DNA of 64,000 nucleotides. It comes from Helicobacter hepaticus ATCC 51449. GTDB lineage: Bacteria; Campylobacterota; Campylobacteria; Campylobacterales; Helicobacteraceae. Positions 8,363 through 17,011 of this stretch are shown one piece after another (positions within the stretch are counted from its first letter, which is position 1; the number at the start of each line of letters is the position of its first letter). The stretch covers positions 558,001 to 622,000 of the forward strand of contig NC_004917.1 in the NCBI RefSeq assembly GCF_000007905.1, in the 5' to 3' direction. The notes beneath the pieces are model-generated. The model did not search any database. It worked only from the letters and a program-made list of their open reading frames with translations, and was not told the DNA's origin. The position numbers and the translations under genes were made by a program.

Positions 8363-8909
8363 TGTGCTTCCTTATACATAAAGCTGATGGTGTAAAAAAA
8401 CAATCCCCCTGCACATCATAGTGCTCTGTAATAACGCTTGCAGCGTAGTTTGGACTTCTTGCTACAAAAATAGTATGAACTTTGCCTTTAAGATGGGACA
8501 TAAACCTATCATACATACCCCTCCCAAAACCTATTCGTCTAAAATGCTTGTCAATGCCCAAAACAGGGATAATCACTGCATCAACTTTTATTAATTTAAA
8601 TGTAGAATTATTTGACTCATAAATGCCGTATTTATTTTTATGAAACGGCATTCGTAATGGTATCATTTTAAAGCTAAGTTCTTGTATAAAAGGAACAAAA
8701 ACACGATATTTTTTTTTGCGAAGTTTGCAAATAAGAGGAAAAATATCTACTTCATTGCCAAAGGGCATATATACGAGGATATTGCGAACACTTTTTGCTT
8801 GCAGGTAAGTCAAAAGAAATCTATTCAAAGATTTATCCGCGAAATATCCATAAATAGAGCGTTGATTTAATCGTGCCTTTGCACTTAATCTAAAGTCTTG
8901 TTTGGTAAT
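8289..8909 (-). CDS. 5-formyltetrahydrofolate cyclo-ligase
   Basis: Converts 5-formyl-THF to 5,10-methenyl-THF with ATP. The family core is visible: NILVYMPFGNEVDIFPLI, RVFVPFIQ, and the strongly conserved PVLGIDKHFRRIGFGRGMYDRF. The frame is open much further upstream (to 9137), but that part overlaps the divergent lipoprotein gene and has no family similarity. Family proteins begin near the KQDFR segment, where no ATG, GTG or TTG exists. An ATT at 8909 preceded by AAGGA (six bases spacing) is the best start I see, giving 206 residues; a TTG inside the divergent gene is an alternative. The C-terminal 25 residues run into rny and look unlike the family. Confidence 0.75.
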   Translation of the reverse strand: MTKQDFRLSAKARLNQRSIYGYFADKSLNRFLLTYLQAKSVRNILVYMPFGNEVDIFPLICKLRKKKYRVFVPFIQELSFKMIPLRMPFHKNKYGIYESNNSTFKLIKVDAVIIPVLGIDKHFRRIGFGRGMYDRFMSHLKGKVHTIFVARSPNYAASVITEHYDVQGDCFFTPSALCIRKHNGSMVCNRKHNLWVISRRECISHQ

Positions 8910-8928
8910 TGTTAATCCTTTTTTTGGG

Positions 8929-8934
8929 TATAAT
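8929..8934 (+). promoter_or_regulatory. -10 of the lipoprotein-ftsY-radA operon, embedded in a dyad
   Basis: TATAAT about 37 bases before the lipoprotein ATG. It lies inside an inverted repeat spanning 8922-8946 (TTTTGGGTAT, AATG, ATACCCCAAAA). The dyad also covers the upstream side of the divergent 5-FCL start, so one bound protein could affect both genes; this is inference. Confidence 0.5.
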
Positions 8935-8970
8935 GATACCCCAAAAGATAAAAATGGAGAGTAAAATAGT

Positions 8971-9660
8971 ATGAAAATAGCACAGATTCTCAATACTCGG
9001 CATATTACACATCTACTTATAGGGTTTTTATTGGTTGCGACATTAGGAGCGTGTAGCGATGAAGGCGATAGAGATAAAGATGTTTTTGGTTTTGAGGGAA
9101 ACAAAGATGAGATTTTAAGCATTGAAGTTACAAACACTCAAAATGAATCTTTGCGCTTTAAGACAAATCAAACTCAAAGTATCTTTAAAAGCGAAACACA
9201 ACGTCCTACTTTACTCTTTTTTATTTCTAAAGATTGTATTGAGTGCCAAAATGAATTGCTCCATATTTTAGATTTATATAATAAATATCAAGAATTTATC
9301 TCTATTATCGCTATTAGCCCAAAAGAGGATATTGCACATCTTCAACAAGAAATTGATGCCCTCAATCCACAATTTAAGCTTTATGCGCCAACAGATAATA
9401 AGAATCTGCTTAATTTTCTTAATAAAGATGACAAACAAAGCTATATTGCACTCTATGATATACAAGGGGAAAAAGTTATTGATTATGTAGGACTTGTGCC
9501 AGAAGAGATGATAGAGCTTGATATACGCTATCAGATTCAAGACCAGCTTGATGCAAAAGCTCAAAGCGAAATGCAAAATCTTACCCCAGAAGAACAAGAA
9601 GATATGGACAACACAGCTGATACTCTTAGCCCAAATATCCCAGCACAAGAAGCTCAATGA
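8971..9660 (+). CDS. Thioredoxin-fold lipoprotein
   Basis: A 229-residue secreted protein. The first 27 residues form a lipoprotein signal with the lipobox LGAC, so the mature protein would start at Cys28. The central region reads RPTLLFFISKDCIECQNELL, a thioredoxin-like strand followed by a CxxC (CIEC) motif, then FISIIAISPKED, as in TlpA/AhpC-type folds. It may be a periplasmic thiol:disulfide protein. The C-terminal 40 residues are acidic and rich in Q and E. Its stop overlaps the ftsY start (ATGA), and recalled H. pylori synteny places a gene of this kind before ftsY. The true substrate is unknown. Confidence 0.75.
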   Translation: MKIAQILNTRHITHLLIGFLLVATLGACSDEGDRDKDVFGFEGNKDEILSIEVTNTQNESLRFKTNQTQSIFKSETQRPTLLFFISKDCIECQNELLHILDLYNKYQEFISIIAISPKEDIAHLQQEIDALNPQFKLYAPTDNKNLLNFLNKDDKQSYIALYDIQGEKVIDYVGLVPEEMIELDIRYQIQDQLDAKAQSEMQNLTPEEQEDMDNTADTLSPNIPAQEAQ

Positions 9661-10538
9661 TTTCTGCTCTTAGTAAAACACTTCAAAAAACGACTCAAAA
9701 TATTACCTCGCTTCTTGGCTCTAAAAAAGATAAATGTGCTAAAGAAGAGCTAGAAGAGATTCTAATTGAATGCGACCTTGAATATGAACTTATAGAATCC
9801 TTACTTGAAAATCTCCCCTCTTATATATCGCGTGAGACATTAAACAAAGAGCTTTTAAAATTACTTGATATAAAAGACCAAACATCAAACTTGTCTAACA
9901 TACCACCCAAGCCTCTTGTAACGCTTATTGTAGGTGTAAATGGCGCAGGCAAAACCACAACAATTGCTAAACTTGCTCACCTTGCTCAAACACAAAATAA
10001 AAAGGTGATGTTAGCAGCAGGAGATACATTTCGCGCAGCAGCAATAGAGCAACTTAAACTTTGGGGAGAAAAGTTGCAGATTCCTGTAATTGCAACACAG
10101 CATATGCACGACCCAAGCGCAGTAGCATTTGATAGTATCAATTCTGCGATTGCTAAAAATATTGATGAACTCTATATAGATACAGCTGGGCGTTTGCACA
10201 ACCACACCAATCTTAACAACGAGCTTTTAAAAATCGTGCGCGTAAGTCAAAAGGCTCTTGGAGATAAGCCTCTGCGCAAATTTCTTGTTCTTGATGGCAC
10301 ACAAGGAAGTTCAGCTATTAATCAAGTGCGGATATTTTCAAAAAATATTGATTTTGATGGTATTATCATCACAAAACTTGATGGCACAAGCAAAGGTGGT
10401 GCGCTCTTTAGTATCGTAAATGAGCTAAACATACCTATTTTATACATTGGTATAGGCGAAAGGGAAAATGACCTTATCCCTTTTGATTCTAAAGAATATG
10501 TAAGAATCTTGCTTGATAGTATTTATCAAGGACATTAA
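9657..10538 (+). CDS. ftsY: Signal recognition particle receptor FtsY
   Basis: GTPase that docks SRP-ribosome complexes at the membrane for co-translational insertion. An N-domain of about 85 residues is followed by the G-domain: P-loop GVNGAGKTTT (residues 93-102), DTFRAAAIEQL, DTAGR, and TKLDGTSKGG. The length of 293 residues is the short form without a long acidic A-domain, as in other epsilonproteobacteria. Start and stop overlap both neighbours, so the lipoprotein, ftsY and radA probably share one transcript. Confidence 0.96.
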   Translation: MISALSKTLQKTTQNITSLLGSKKDKCAKEELEEILIECDLEYELIESLLENLPSYISRETLNKELLKLLDIKDQTSNLSNIPPKPLVTLIVGVNGAGKTTTIAKLAHLAQTQNKKVMLAAGDTFRAAAIEQLKLWGEKLQIPVIATQHMHDPSAVAFDSINSAIAKNIDELYIDTAGRLHNHTNLNNELLKIVRVSQKALGDKPLRKFLVLDGTQGSSAINQVRIFSKNIDFDGIIITKLDGTSKGGALFSIVNELNIPILYIGIGERENDLIPFDSKEYVRILLDSIYQGH

Positions 10539-11884
10539 TGGCAAAAAAAACTTCCATTTTTGAATGTCAATTTTGCGGGTGGCAAAGTGCAAAATGGCTT
10601 GGTAAATGCAGTAGCTGTGGAAGTTGGGATTCGCTTATAGAACTTAAACCTAGTCAAATAAAAATCACAAAATCCCTCAAAAGCAATCCTCAAAACTTGT
10701 CAAATGCTATCCCTATCACACAAGTAAGCTTTGAAAATATTGAGCGCTTTAGCTCCTTTGAAGAAGAATTGGATATTGTATTAGGTGGAGGCATTGTCCC
10801 GGGCGGATTATACCTTATAGGGGGGAGTCCGGGAGTAGGAAAATCCACGCTTTTACTGAAAATCGCTGGAGAAATTGCCAAACACATTCACAAAAAGGTT
10901 CTTTATGTAAGCGGTGAAGAGAGTGCGGGACAAATCAAAATGCGTGCCTCTAGGCTTGGGGCGATAAGCGAAGATTTGTTTTTGCTTAATGAAATTGATT
11001 TAAATATCATTCAAAATGCACTTGATGAGCAGCAATATGCTCTATGTGTGATAGATTCTATCCAAACGATTTATTCTCCCGATATTACTTCTGCACCTGG
11101 TTCTATCTCACAGGTGCGCGAAGTTACTTTTGCACTTATGAGACTTGCTAAGGAGCGCAATATAAGCATTTTTATCATCGGACATATTACCAAAGAAGGT
11201 TCAATTGCTGGACCAAGAATTTTAGAACATATGGTAGATTGTGTGCTGTATTTTGAAGGAGATCCAAGCCGAGAGCTTAGAATGTTAAGGGGATTTAAAA
11301 ATCGCTTTGGCACGACAAGCGAAATTGGTATTTTTGAGATGAAAGAGGGAGGATTAGTAAGCGCTAAAAATGCTTCAAAACTCTTTTTTACGCAAAAAAG
11401 TGCTCAAGCAGGAAGTGCTATAGCTGTGATACTTGAAGGAAGTCGTGCGCTTGTTATTGAGATTCAAGCACTTGTGAGTGAATCTTCTTATCCTAAACGC
11501 TCGTGCACAGGCTTTGATACTAATCGCCTCAATATGCTTCTTGCTCTCTTAGAACGCAAACTTGAACTTCCATTAGGGCGCTATGATGTCTTTGTCAATG
11601 TTGCAGGCGGCATTAAAATCAATGAACCAAGCGCAGACCTTGCTGTAATTGCAAGCATCATCTCAAGCTTTCGTAATCGCCCTCTTAATGCAAAAACTGC
11701 TTTTATAGGCGAAGTTTCACTCACAGGCGATATACGAGAAGTAAGCAATATTGATACACGTTTAAAAGAGCTTGAAAGCTATGGTTTTAACAAAGTTATA
11801 CTTGCCAAAAAACCATCTAACCCCTCATCTACACTTAAATGTTTTGAAACAAATGAGGTAAGCAGGATTTTAGAGTGGATGTGA
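10538..11884 (+). CDS. radA: DNA repair protein RadA (Sms)
   Basis: A RecA-like helicase/branch-migration factor used in recombinational repair and, in naturally competent species, transformation. An N-terminal zinc finger has Cys10, 13, 24 and 27. Walker A is GGSPGVGKST (about 95-104), the RadA-specific KNRFG motif is near residue 253, and a C-terminal Lon-protease-like domain follows (VNVAGGIKINEPSADLAV). The length of 448 residues is normal. It is the last gene of the ftsY operon before an intergenic region with a G-tract. Confidence 0.96.
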   Translation: MAKKTSIFECQFCGWQSAKWLGKCSSCGSWDSLIELKPSQIKITKSLKSNPQNLSNAIPITQVSFENIERFSSFEEELDIVLGGGIVPGGLYLIGGSPGVGKSTLLLKIAGEIAKHIHKKVLYVSGEESAGQIKMRASRLGAISEDLFLLNEIDLNIIQNALDEQQYALCVIDSIQTIYSPDITSAPGSISQVREVTFALMRLAKERNISIFIIGHITKEGSIAGPRILEHMVDCVLYFEGDPSRELRMLRGFKNRFGTTSEIGIFEMKEGGLVSAKNASKLFFTQKSAQAGSAIAVILEGSRALVIEIQALVSESSYPKRSCTGFDTNRLNMLLALLERKLELPLGRYDVFVNVAGGIKINEPSADLAVIASIISSFRNRPLNAKTAFIGEVSLTGDIREVSNIDTRLKELESYGFNKVILAKKPSNPSSTLKCFETNEVSRILEWM

Positions 11885-11886
11885 AA

Positions 11887-11904
11887 TTATCAAATTGTTG
11901 ATAA
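11887..11904 (+). terminator. Weak stem-loop after radA
   Basis: TTATCAA, ATTG, TTGATAA form a perfect 7-bp AT-rich stem just after the radA stop, followed within 20 bases by a T-run. The stem is weak, so termination here is only a possibility. Confidence 0.3.
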
Positions 11905-11992
11905 ATAAAAACTTTGATTTTTTAGTAAAAAATATTATAATTGTATCTTACAAGAATTTGATGATTTGGGGGTAATTTTTTTGCATCTAAAC

Positions 11993-12003
11993 GGGGGGGG
12001 GGG
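11993..12003 (+). repeat. G11 homopolymer tract before the DUF2972-like gene
   Basis: Eleven uninterrupted G with the same flanks (AAC before, CA after) as the tract in the MarR gene. The frame of the downstream gene is open back through the tract to a TAA immediately before it (11988-11990). A second frame that carries TTG codons at 11966 and 11981 enters the tract and, at 11 G, stops at 12008. At 10 G that frame would join the downstream gene. Confidence 0.9.
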
Positions 12004-12137
12004 CACATAATCGTTCCAAAACAATAAGGATTCTTAAAAGAAAAGGTTTAAGGTTTGCTCTTGCATATAATGCAAGAAAGAAAAAAAGAGTATTTAAGCA
12101 AACATCTTTTTATCAACATTTCTTTCAAAAACTAGAG

Positions 12138-13514
12138 ATGTTCTATATTATCTTTGTATCTCATATGCCTCATAAGTTTCATATTTATAATATTCTAAAA
12201 AGATTTCATATTTTAACAACTCATACTCCAACTTTAGTCTTTATCTCTCAACATTATGAGGAGATTATTTCTTGGATAGAATCTAAAGAGTTTAAAGAAC
12301 AATATATAGATAAAAATCACCCTTATCCTCCTTTACTTAATCCAGAGAGATTAACTAAAGATTCTAAGAATCCTTATTCCAATCTAAATTATGAGAGTAT
12401 CCCCGCAGGAACTGCTTGGGATTTGAATGTGCCGTTGCCTCAAAGTGATATGGTAAAGTTTGAATCTCACGGAGTTGGCAGTATATTTTCTAGTTTTATA
12501 CAAAAATTAGGTATTTCCATTATTATGCTACCAGATAATCTTTTTTGTGTAATAAAAGTTTATAAAATACTTTATAATGCTTTAAATAATGGTGCTAGAG
12601 TGCTCTTAATAAGAGATTATCTTCCTGCTATGAATCAAAATGCCAAAAAATTACATTTTCTAATTCAAAAGCCAAGAATAATGATTTTAAACCAAGTGAG
12701 AGACCCAATAAGTATGTTAAAACATTATGTAGGGGTAAAAAGAAGACCAGAAAAAGCACTCACTAGCTTTAACTTAGGACACAATCCAAAAGAAATTGTT
12801 TCTTCTTTGGTGCGATATTCTGGTGGGTATCTATATCCAAGCGTAAAAGAAATTCCATTTTGGGTGAGCTTTACTTATATGTGTTTTCACGATGGTATGC
12901 TATTTAAGGAAATGATAAATCTTACAGCAGAAAAAGTTGAATTTATGGATATGCCTGAAATAGTGGGAGAGAGGACAATACCAACTCTATGCAAATTTGC
13001 AAAAATTTTTAATGTGCCACCACCAAAAGAAGAAGATAGGGAATTTTTCTTAGCAAAAAACACAGATTTTGGCGGATTACTGCCTCTAGTAATGTATATA
13101 TATGACAAATCTTGCGATAAAAAAATCACAATCTATATTATTAAAAAATTTTATATCAATGAATTGGTAGATATTAGCATTGAAATGTTAGGTGCTTTAA
13201 AACACGATACTATTTGTATAGGCATACAAAGAGAAAACTTAGAATACCTAAGAGCCAATGGAGAGCTATATACACAAACAAAATCTTATTTGCAAGAACT
13301 TATACAAGAGCTGATTTCACAAAATGAAAGAGAAAAATTAAAGAAGTTTAGCGAAAAAGATGTGCTTGAATTTATGGAAAAAAATCCAAAAATAAGACAA
13401 AAATTCAAAAGTATTCTAGATGAACATTTAAGCCTTATTAAACAAGAACGCCCTGACATTATAGAATCTTGGAAATATTATAAAGAGTTTGAAAGAGTAT
13501 GTAGGGAAAATTAA
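12138..13514 (+). CDS. Putative phase-variable surface-glycan protein, DUF2972-like (sulfotransferase-like)
   Basis: I do not recognise a proven function. The 458-residue product has the blocks IPAGTAWDLNVPLPQ, KFESHGVGSIFSSFI and MILNQVRDPISMLKHYVG, which resemble the poly-G-linked DUF2972 ('617') family of Campylobacter and Helicobacter, and loosely the nucleotide-binding loops of sulfotransferases. Codon use is A-rich and the gene separates radA from a tRNA gene, so it looks like an accessory insertion. The first ATG is at 12138, but the same frame is open back to 11991 and encodes a basic segment (RILKRKGLRFALAYNARKKKRVF) that reads like coding sequence. A truncated form or a phase-OFF state is therefore likely. 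No good ribosome-binding site precedes the ATG at 12138. Confidence 0.55.
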   Translation: MFYIIFVSHMPHKFHIYNILKRFHILTTHTPTLVFISQHYEEIISWIESKEFKEQYIDKNHPYPPLLNPERLTKDSKNPYSNLNYESIPAGTAWDLNVPLPQSDMVKFESHGVGSIFSSFIQKLGISIIMLPDNLFCVIKVYKILYNALNNGARVLLIRDYLPAMNQNAKKLHFLIQKPRIMILNQVRDPISMLKHYVGVKRRPEKALTSFNLGHNPKEIVSSLVRYSGGYLYPSVKEIPFWVSFTYMCFHDGMLFKEMINLTAEKVEFMDMPEIVGERTIPTLCKFAKIFNVPPPKEEDREFFLAKNTDFGGLLPLVMYIYDKSCDKKITIYIIKKFYINELVDISIEMLGALKHDTICIGIQRENLEYLRANGELYTQTKSYLQELIQELISQNEREKLKKFSEKDVLEFMEKNPKIRQKFKSILDEHLSLIKQERPDIIESWKYYKEFERVCREN

Positions 13515-13530
13515 TCCCTGCTTCGTAAAA

Positions 13531-13617
13531 TGGTGCCGAAGGTCGGACTCGAACCGACACAGGGTTGCCCCTACTAGATTTTGAGTCTAGCGCGTCTACC
13601 AGTTTCACCACTCCGGC
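13531..13617 (-). tRNA. tRNA-Leu (anticodon CAA)
   Basis: Minus strand, 87 nt with a class II variable arm. The acceptor stem GCCGGAG pairs with CTTCGGC, followed by A and an encoded CCA. The anticodon stem CTAGA/TCTAG encloses loop CTCAAAA, giving anticodon CAA. The TTCGAGTC T-arm is present. Confidence 0.95.
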
Positions 13618-13672
13618 ATAAAATTTCTAAGAAGATAAAATTAAGGTTTTGCACTTGATACTTAAAAGAAGA

Positions 13673-13757
13673 TGGTGCGCTGAGCGAGACTTGAACTCGC
13701 ACGGGTCGCCCCGCCACCCCCTCAAGATGGTGTGTCTACCAATTCCACCACCAGCGC
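13673..13757 (-). tRNA. tRNA-Leu (anticodon GAG)
   Basis: Minus strand, 85 nt. The acceptor stem GCGCTGG pairs with TCAGCGC (one G-T pair), and CCA is encoded. The anticodon stem CCATC/GGTGG holds loop TTGAGGG, giving GAG. The T-arm GTTCAAGTC is present. It lies 55 bases from the other tRNA-Leu and probably shares its transcript. Confidence 0.94.
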
Positions 13758-13784
13758 ATACTCCCCACAATGGGGAGAAATCAA

Positions 13785-14096
13785 TTAAGAAAGGAAAGGA
13801 TTAGCGTAAAGAGCAATAAGAGCTAAAACCAATGTATAAATAACTTGTGCTTCAATCAAAGCAAGCGCAATAAACATTGTTCCGAGCAATTTACCACTAA
13901 TTCCGGGATTACGTGCTGTTCCTGAAATTGTCGCAGCAGCAGCGTGTCCCATACCAATAGCACCACCAAGTGCCGCTATCCCCAAACCAATAACAGCACC
14001 AGCAATTGAATATGATTTAATCATATCCAAACCACTTACTTCTGCACCAAAAGCAAAGCCTACCATTCCCAAACATAAAAGAGCCAAAAATTTCAT
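13785..14096 (-). CDS. atpE: F-type ATP synthase subunit c
   Basis: Forms the proton-driven c-ring of the Fo sector. This 103-residue protein has two hydrophobic helices, the polar loop with ARNP (residues 61-64) and the proton-binding Glu82 in FIALALIEAQVIYTL. About 20 residues before the first helix look like a cleavable or insertion signal (MKFLALLCLGMVGFAFGAE), a feature of Helicobacter subunit c. The gene stands apart from the rest of the ATP synthase operon and follows pnp on the same strand, as recalled for H. pylori. GAGGTG is the ribosome-binding site. Confidence 0.95.
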   Translation of the reverse strand: MKFLALLCLGMVGFAFGAEVSGLDMIKSYSIAGAVIGLGIAALGGAIGMGHAAAATISGTARNPGISGKLLGTMFIALALIEAQVIYTLVLALIALYANPFLS

Positions 14097-14203
14097 TTTA
14101 CACCTCGTTTTTTATCTCAAAGCCCGTTCGGATTCATTCCCCTACTTGACACTTTGGAGGCTAGATTATGCCTAAGATTTAATAAAAAAAACATTAATTG
14201 ATA

Positions 14204-16333
14204 TTATTCAACAAGCCCTAGTTCTACTTTGTTCTTATTTTGTGATAAAATCTCGCATTCTAGCTCACTTACATTGTGAAAAATCTCGCTTAATTGTTGA
14301 GTTTTATCTTTTGTGATTTTACTAATATGAATAAGTCCATCGCCTCCACGTGGTAACTCAACAAAGATACCAAAATCAACAATTTTCTTAATTTTCCCTA
14401 CAAATCGCTCCCCTACTGCATAACTTTCCCAATCTACTTTTTCATATTCTTTTTTTGTCCCCGCACTAGATACAAGCTGTAAAATAAAAGTCTTTGCCTT
14501 TTGCAGATTTTCTACATTACTCGCACTCACACTGACCATACCGCTTTCACGCGCTAAATCAATACTTACTTCAAATCGCTCAATAATATCTTTTATTACC
14601 CTCCCACCAGCACCAATAACCTCAACAATCTTATGTGGAGGAATCATAAAACTCTCACTCTTTGGTAATATCACATCATTTAATACAATCTTTGCGCGAG
14701 CTTCTTCCATAATTGCTAAAATCTGCTCTCTTGCCTCTTTTGCCTGAAAGAGTGCTTGGCAAAGAATCTCTTGTGTAATCCCACCAAGTTTAATATCCAT
14801 TTGCATTGCGCTAATCCCTTTATATCCTCCAGCTACCTTAAAATCCATATCACCATCGTGGTCTTCTAACCCGCTAATATCTGTCAAAATCGCACACTGC
14901 TCATCTTGTGTAACAAGCCCCATTGCCACACCTGCAATAAGAGATTCTACTTTTATGCCACAAGCACATAGTGCCAAAGAACCACCACACACACTTGCCA
15001 TTGAACTTGAACCATTAGATTCTAAAATCTCTGAAACAAGGCGAATTGTTTTATCCTGCTCTTGCACACTTGAATGTAAAGCACGTTTAGCCAAATTGCC
15101 GTGTCCTAGCTCTCTACGACCTACAGAACCTATCATACTCGCCTCACCTACACTAAAGCTTGGGAAATTATAATGAAACAAAAATCGCTTTTTAAGTGCG
15201 TTTTTACTGCCAAGCATTTCATAATTTTGTGCGTCATTATCTCCACCAATCGTAGCGCTCACAAGTGCTTGAGTTTGTCCTCGCGTAAAAAGCACACTTC
15301 CGTGCGCAAAAGGCAAAATATTTGTTTGAATACTTATAGGGCGCACATCTTTAAGCCCACGACCATCGGCACGAATATGAGATTGTAAAATCATCTCACG
15401 CACAAGTTTTCTCTTATACGCCATAATATGTTCTTGCACCTTTTTTTCATCTTCAATCTCGCATTCACGAACAACTTGCTTTATCAATGCCTTAAGCTGA
15501 GTGTGTCGTTCAGATTTTGCCATATGTTTAATAGCCTCTGTAATGGGCGTATGATAATGTGTTTGAATTATATTTAATAACTGCTCATCAAGCTCATCAT
15601 TCGCTGATTCAAAAGCAAAAGGAGACTTCTTATAGGGAGCAAATTGCTGATGATAGGTTTGTGTAGCATTTTTAATATAATTTTTAGCACATTCAAGGGC
15701 TTCAAGGAAGTTTTCTTCACTTAGTTCATTTGCACCTTGCGCAGTTCTTATACTTTTCATTTCAATCATAAGAAGTTCATCGTCTCGCCCCGAAACAAAT
15801 AAATTAAGTTCGCTTTCACTAAGTTGCTCCATTGTAGGATTAATAATAAAATGCCCATCTTTACGCCCAATACGGACACCAGATACTGCCTTATCTTGCA
15901 AACTTTCCAATGGCAAATCTGATACATAAAGTGCGCACGCAGCAGCATTAAGGGCATTAAGTTGTAAATCACTTTTTCCATCATAACTTAAAACCATAAC
16001 AACAATAGAAGTTATGTAAGTATAACCTTTAGGAAAAAGTGGGCGCAAAGTGCGGTCAATAAGCCTTGAAGTGAGAATCTCAAACTCGCTTGGTTTACCT
16101 TCACGTTTTATGAAGCCAGATGGAAATTTATTGTTTGCATAAGTTTTTTCAATATACTGCACGCTCAAAGGCAAAAACTCATCATCATACTTTTCATTCT
16201 CCTGCGTGCAAACACTTGCTAAAAGCACACTCCCTCCATTTTGATAAAGTATACCCCCATTTGCAGCTTGTGCAACATAATTAAAGCTATATTGCTCACT
16301 TAGATTCTCAAATTCAAGTTTAATGTGTTGCAT
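14204..16333 (-). CDS. pnp: Polynucleotide phosphorylase
   Basis: 3'-to-5' phosphorolytic exoribonuclease. The 709 residues hold two RNase PH domains (the second with ADGRGLKDVRPI near residue 320 and SFSVGEASMIGSVGRRELGHG near 395), a KH domain (VIGAGGRVIKDI, about 572-583) and a C-terminal S1 domain (VGERFVGKIKKIVDFGIFVE). It overlaps the upstream phosphoribosyltransferase start/stop (position 16333) and so is in one operon with it. Confidence 0.97.
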   Translation of the reverse strand: MQHIKLEFENLSEQYSFNYVAQAANGGILYQNGGSVLLASVCTQENEKYDDEFLPLSVQYIEKTYANNKFPSGFIKREGKPSEFEILTSRLIDRTLRPLFPKGYTYITSIVVMVLSYDGKSDLQLNALNAAACALYVSDLPLESLQDKAVSGVRIGRKDGHFIINPTMEQLSESELNLFVSGRDDELLMIEMKSIRTAQGANELSEENFLEALECAKNYIKNATQTYHQQFAPYKKSPFAFESANDELDEQLLNIIQTHYHTPITEAIKHMAKSERHTQLKALIKQVVRECEIEDEKKVQEHIMAYKRKLVREMILQSHIRADGRGLKDVRPISIQTNILPFAHGSVLFTRGQTQALVSATIGGDNDAQNYEMLGSKNALKKRFLFHYNFPSFSVGEASMIGSVGRRELGHGNLAKRALHSSVQEQDKTIRLVSEILESNGSSSMASVCGGSLALCACGIKVESLIAGVAMGLVTQDEQCAILTDISGLEDHDGDMDFKVAGGYKGISAMQMDIKLGGITQEILCQALFQAKEAREQILAIMEEARAKIVLNDVILPKSESFMIPPHKIVEVIGAGGRVIKDIIERFEVSIDLARESGMVSVSASNVENLQKAKTFILQLVSSAGTKKEYEKVDWESYAVGERFVGKIKKIVDFGIFVELPRGGDGLIHISKITKDKTQQLSEIFHNVSELECEILSQNKNKVELGLVE

Positions 16334-16998
16334 TATGTATCCTTTTGTGTTGTAGTTTGGTTTAATGCTTCCTCAAATGCTTCATCATCAATCACATTTA
16401 AATGTGGAAAATAATGTAAAGTGGTTACATAATTTTCAAGAGGATAAGGGCAACAGACATCATCACAAATTTCGCATAAAAAATCATAAATACTCTTTGG
16501 CATTACAGGTGCAACAACGCAAAGACTTTTTGCTTTCATATTCATACAAGTCTTAATCGCCACACCCATACGCAAACCCGTATCTATACCAATATCAAAG
16601 AGTAACACATCTTTTCCTTTGAGCGATTCTAAACCTTCACCTTTTTTGAATTGATAGAGGGAAGGTAAAATAACCTCTTCATATTGTCTTTGTGCCTCAT
16701 TATAAACATAATCAGGGCTAATATCAAAAGCATTGACCAAACTTTCATTAATTACCATTTCCATATCTTCACTTACCACAGCAATAGGACATTCGGAATT
16801 AAGTGGAGAAGGGATAATTTGTGTAAAAAGAAATTCCATTGGAATTTTAAGTTTTGTAGCAAGTTCGTGTGCAAGTGTTACTCCTTCACGCCCTATATTA
16901 ATTAAAATTGCATTAGACAAAGGGAGATTTTTAATATTTATCACATCAAGCAAAGGCTTTAGGGCATCTTCTGTGGATTCAAATATAATATTTTGCAT
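16333..16998 (-). CDS. Phosphoribosyltransferase-like protein
   Basis: The product is 221 residues from ATG 16998, which has GAGAGG seven bases upstream; an in-frame start at 17079 lies inside lptD and is unlikely. VLLFDIGIDTGLRMGVAIKTC matches the PRPP-binding loop region of type I phosphoribosyltransferases (DDGIATGxT), though the two acidic residues are reduced to a single D, so activity is uncertain. The C-terminal half has a CDDVCCPYPLENY segment. It sits between lptD and pnp, an arrangement recalled from H. pylori. The substrate is not known. Confidence 0.65.
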   Translation of the reverse strand: MQNIIFESTEDALKPLLDVINIKNLPLSNAILINIGREGVTLAHELATKLKIPMEFLFTQIIPSPLNSECPIAVVSEDMEMVINESLVNAFDISPDYVYNEAQRQYEEVILPSLYQFKKGEGLESLKGKDVLLFDIGIDTGLRMGVAIKTCMNMKAKSLCVVAPVMPKSIYDFLCEICDDVCCPYPLENYVTTLHYFPHLNVIDDEAFEEALNQTTTQKDT

Positions 16999-17011
16999 TC
17001 TTAACCTCTCC

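Noticed and set aside
9274-9657. Minus-strand open frame of 127 codons
   Set aside because: Antisense to the lipoprotein gene, with an implausible hydrophobic/Cys composition.
14097-14203. Possible small gene or RNA between pnp and atpE
   Set aside because: Only about 107 bases, with a CATAAT-like hexamer and no clear fold or frame; it is probably the atpE leader.
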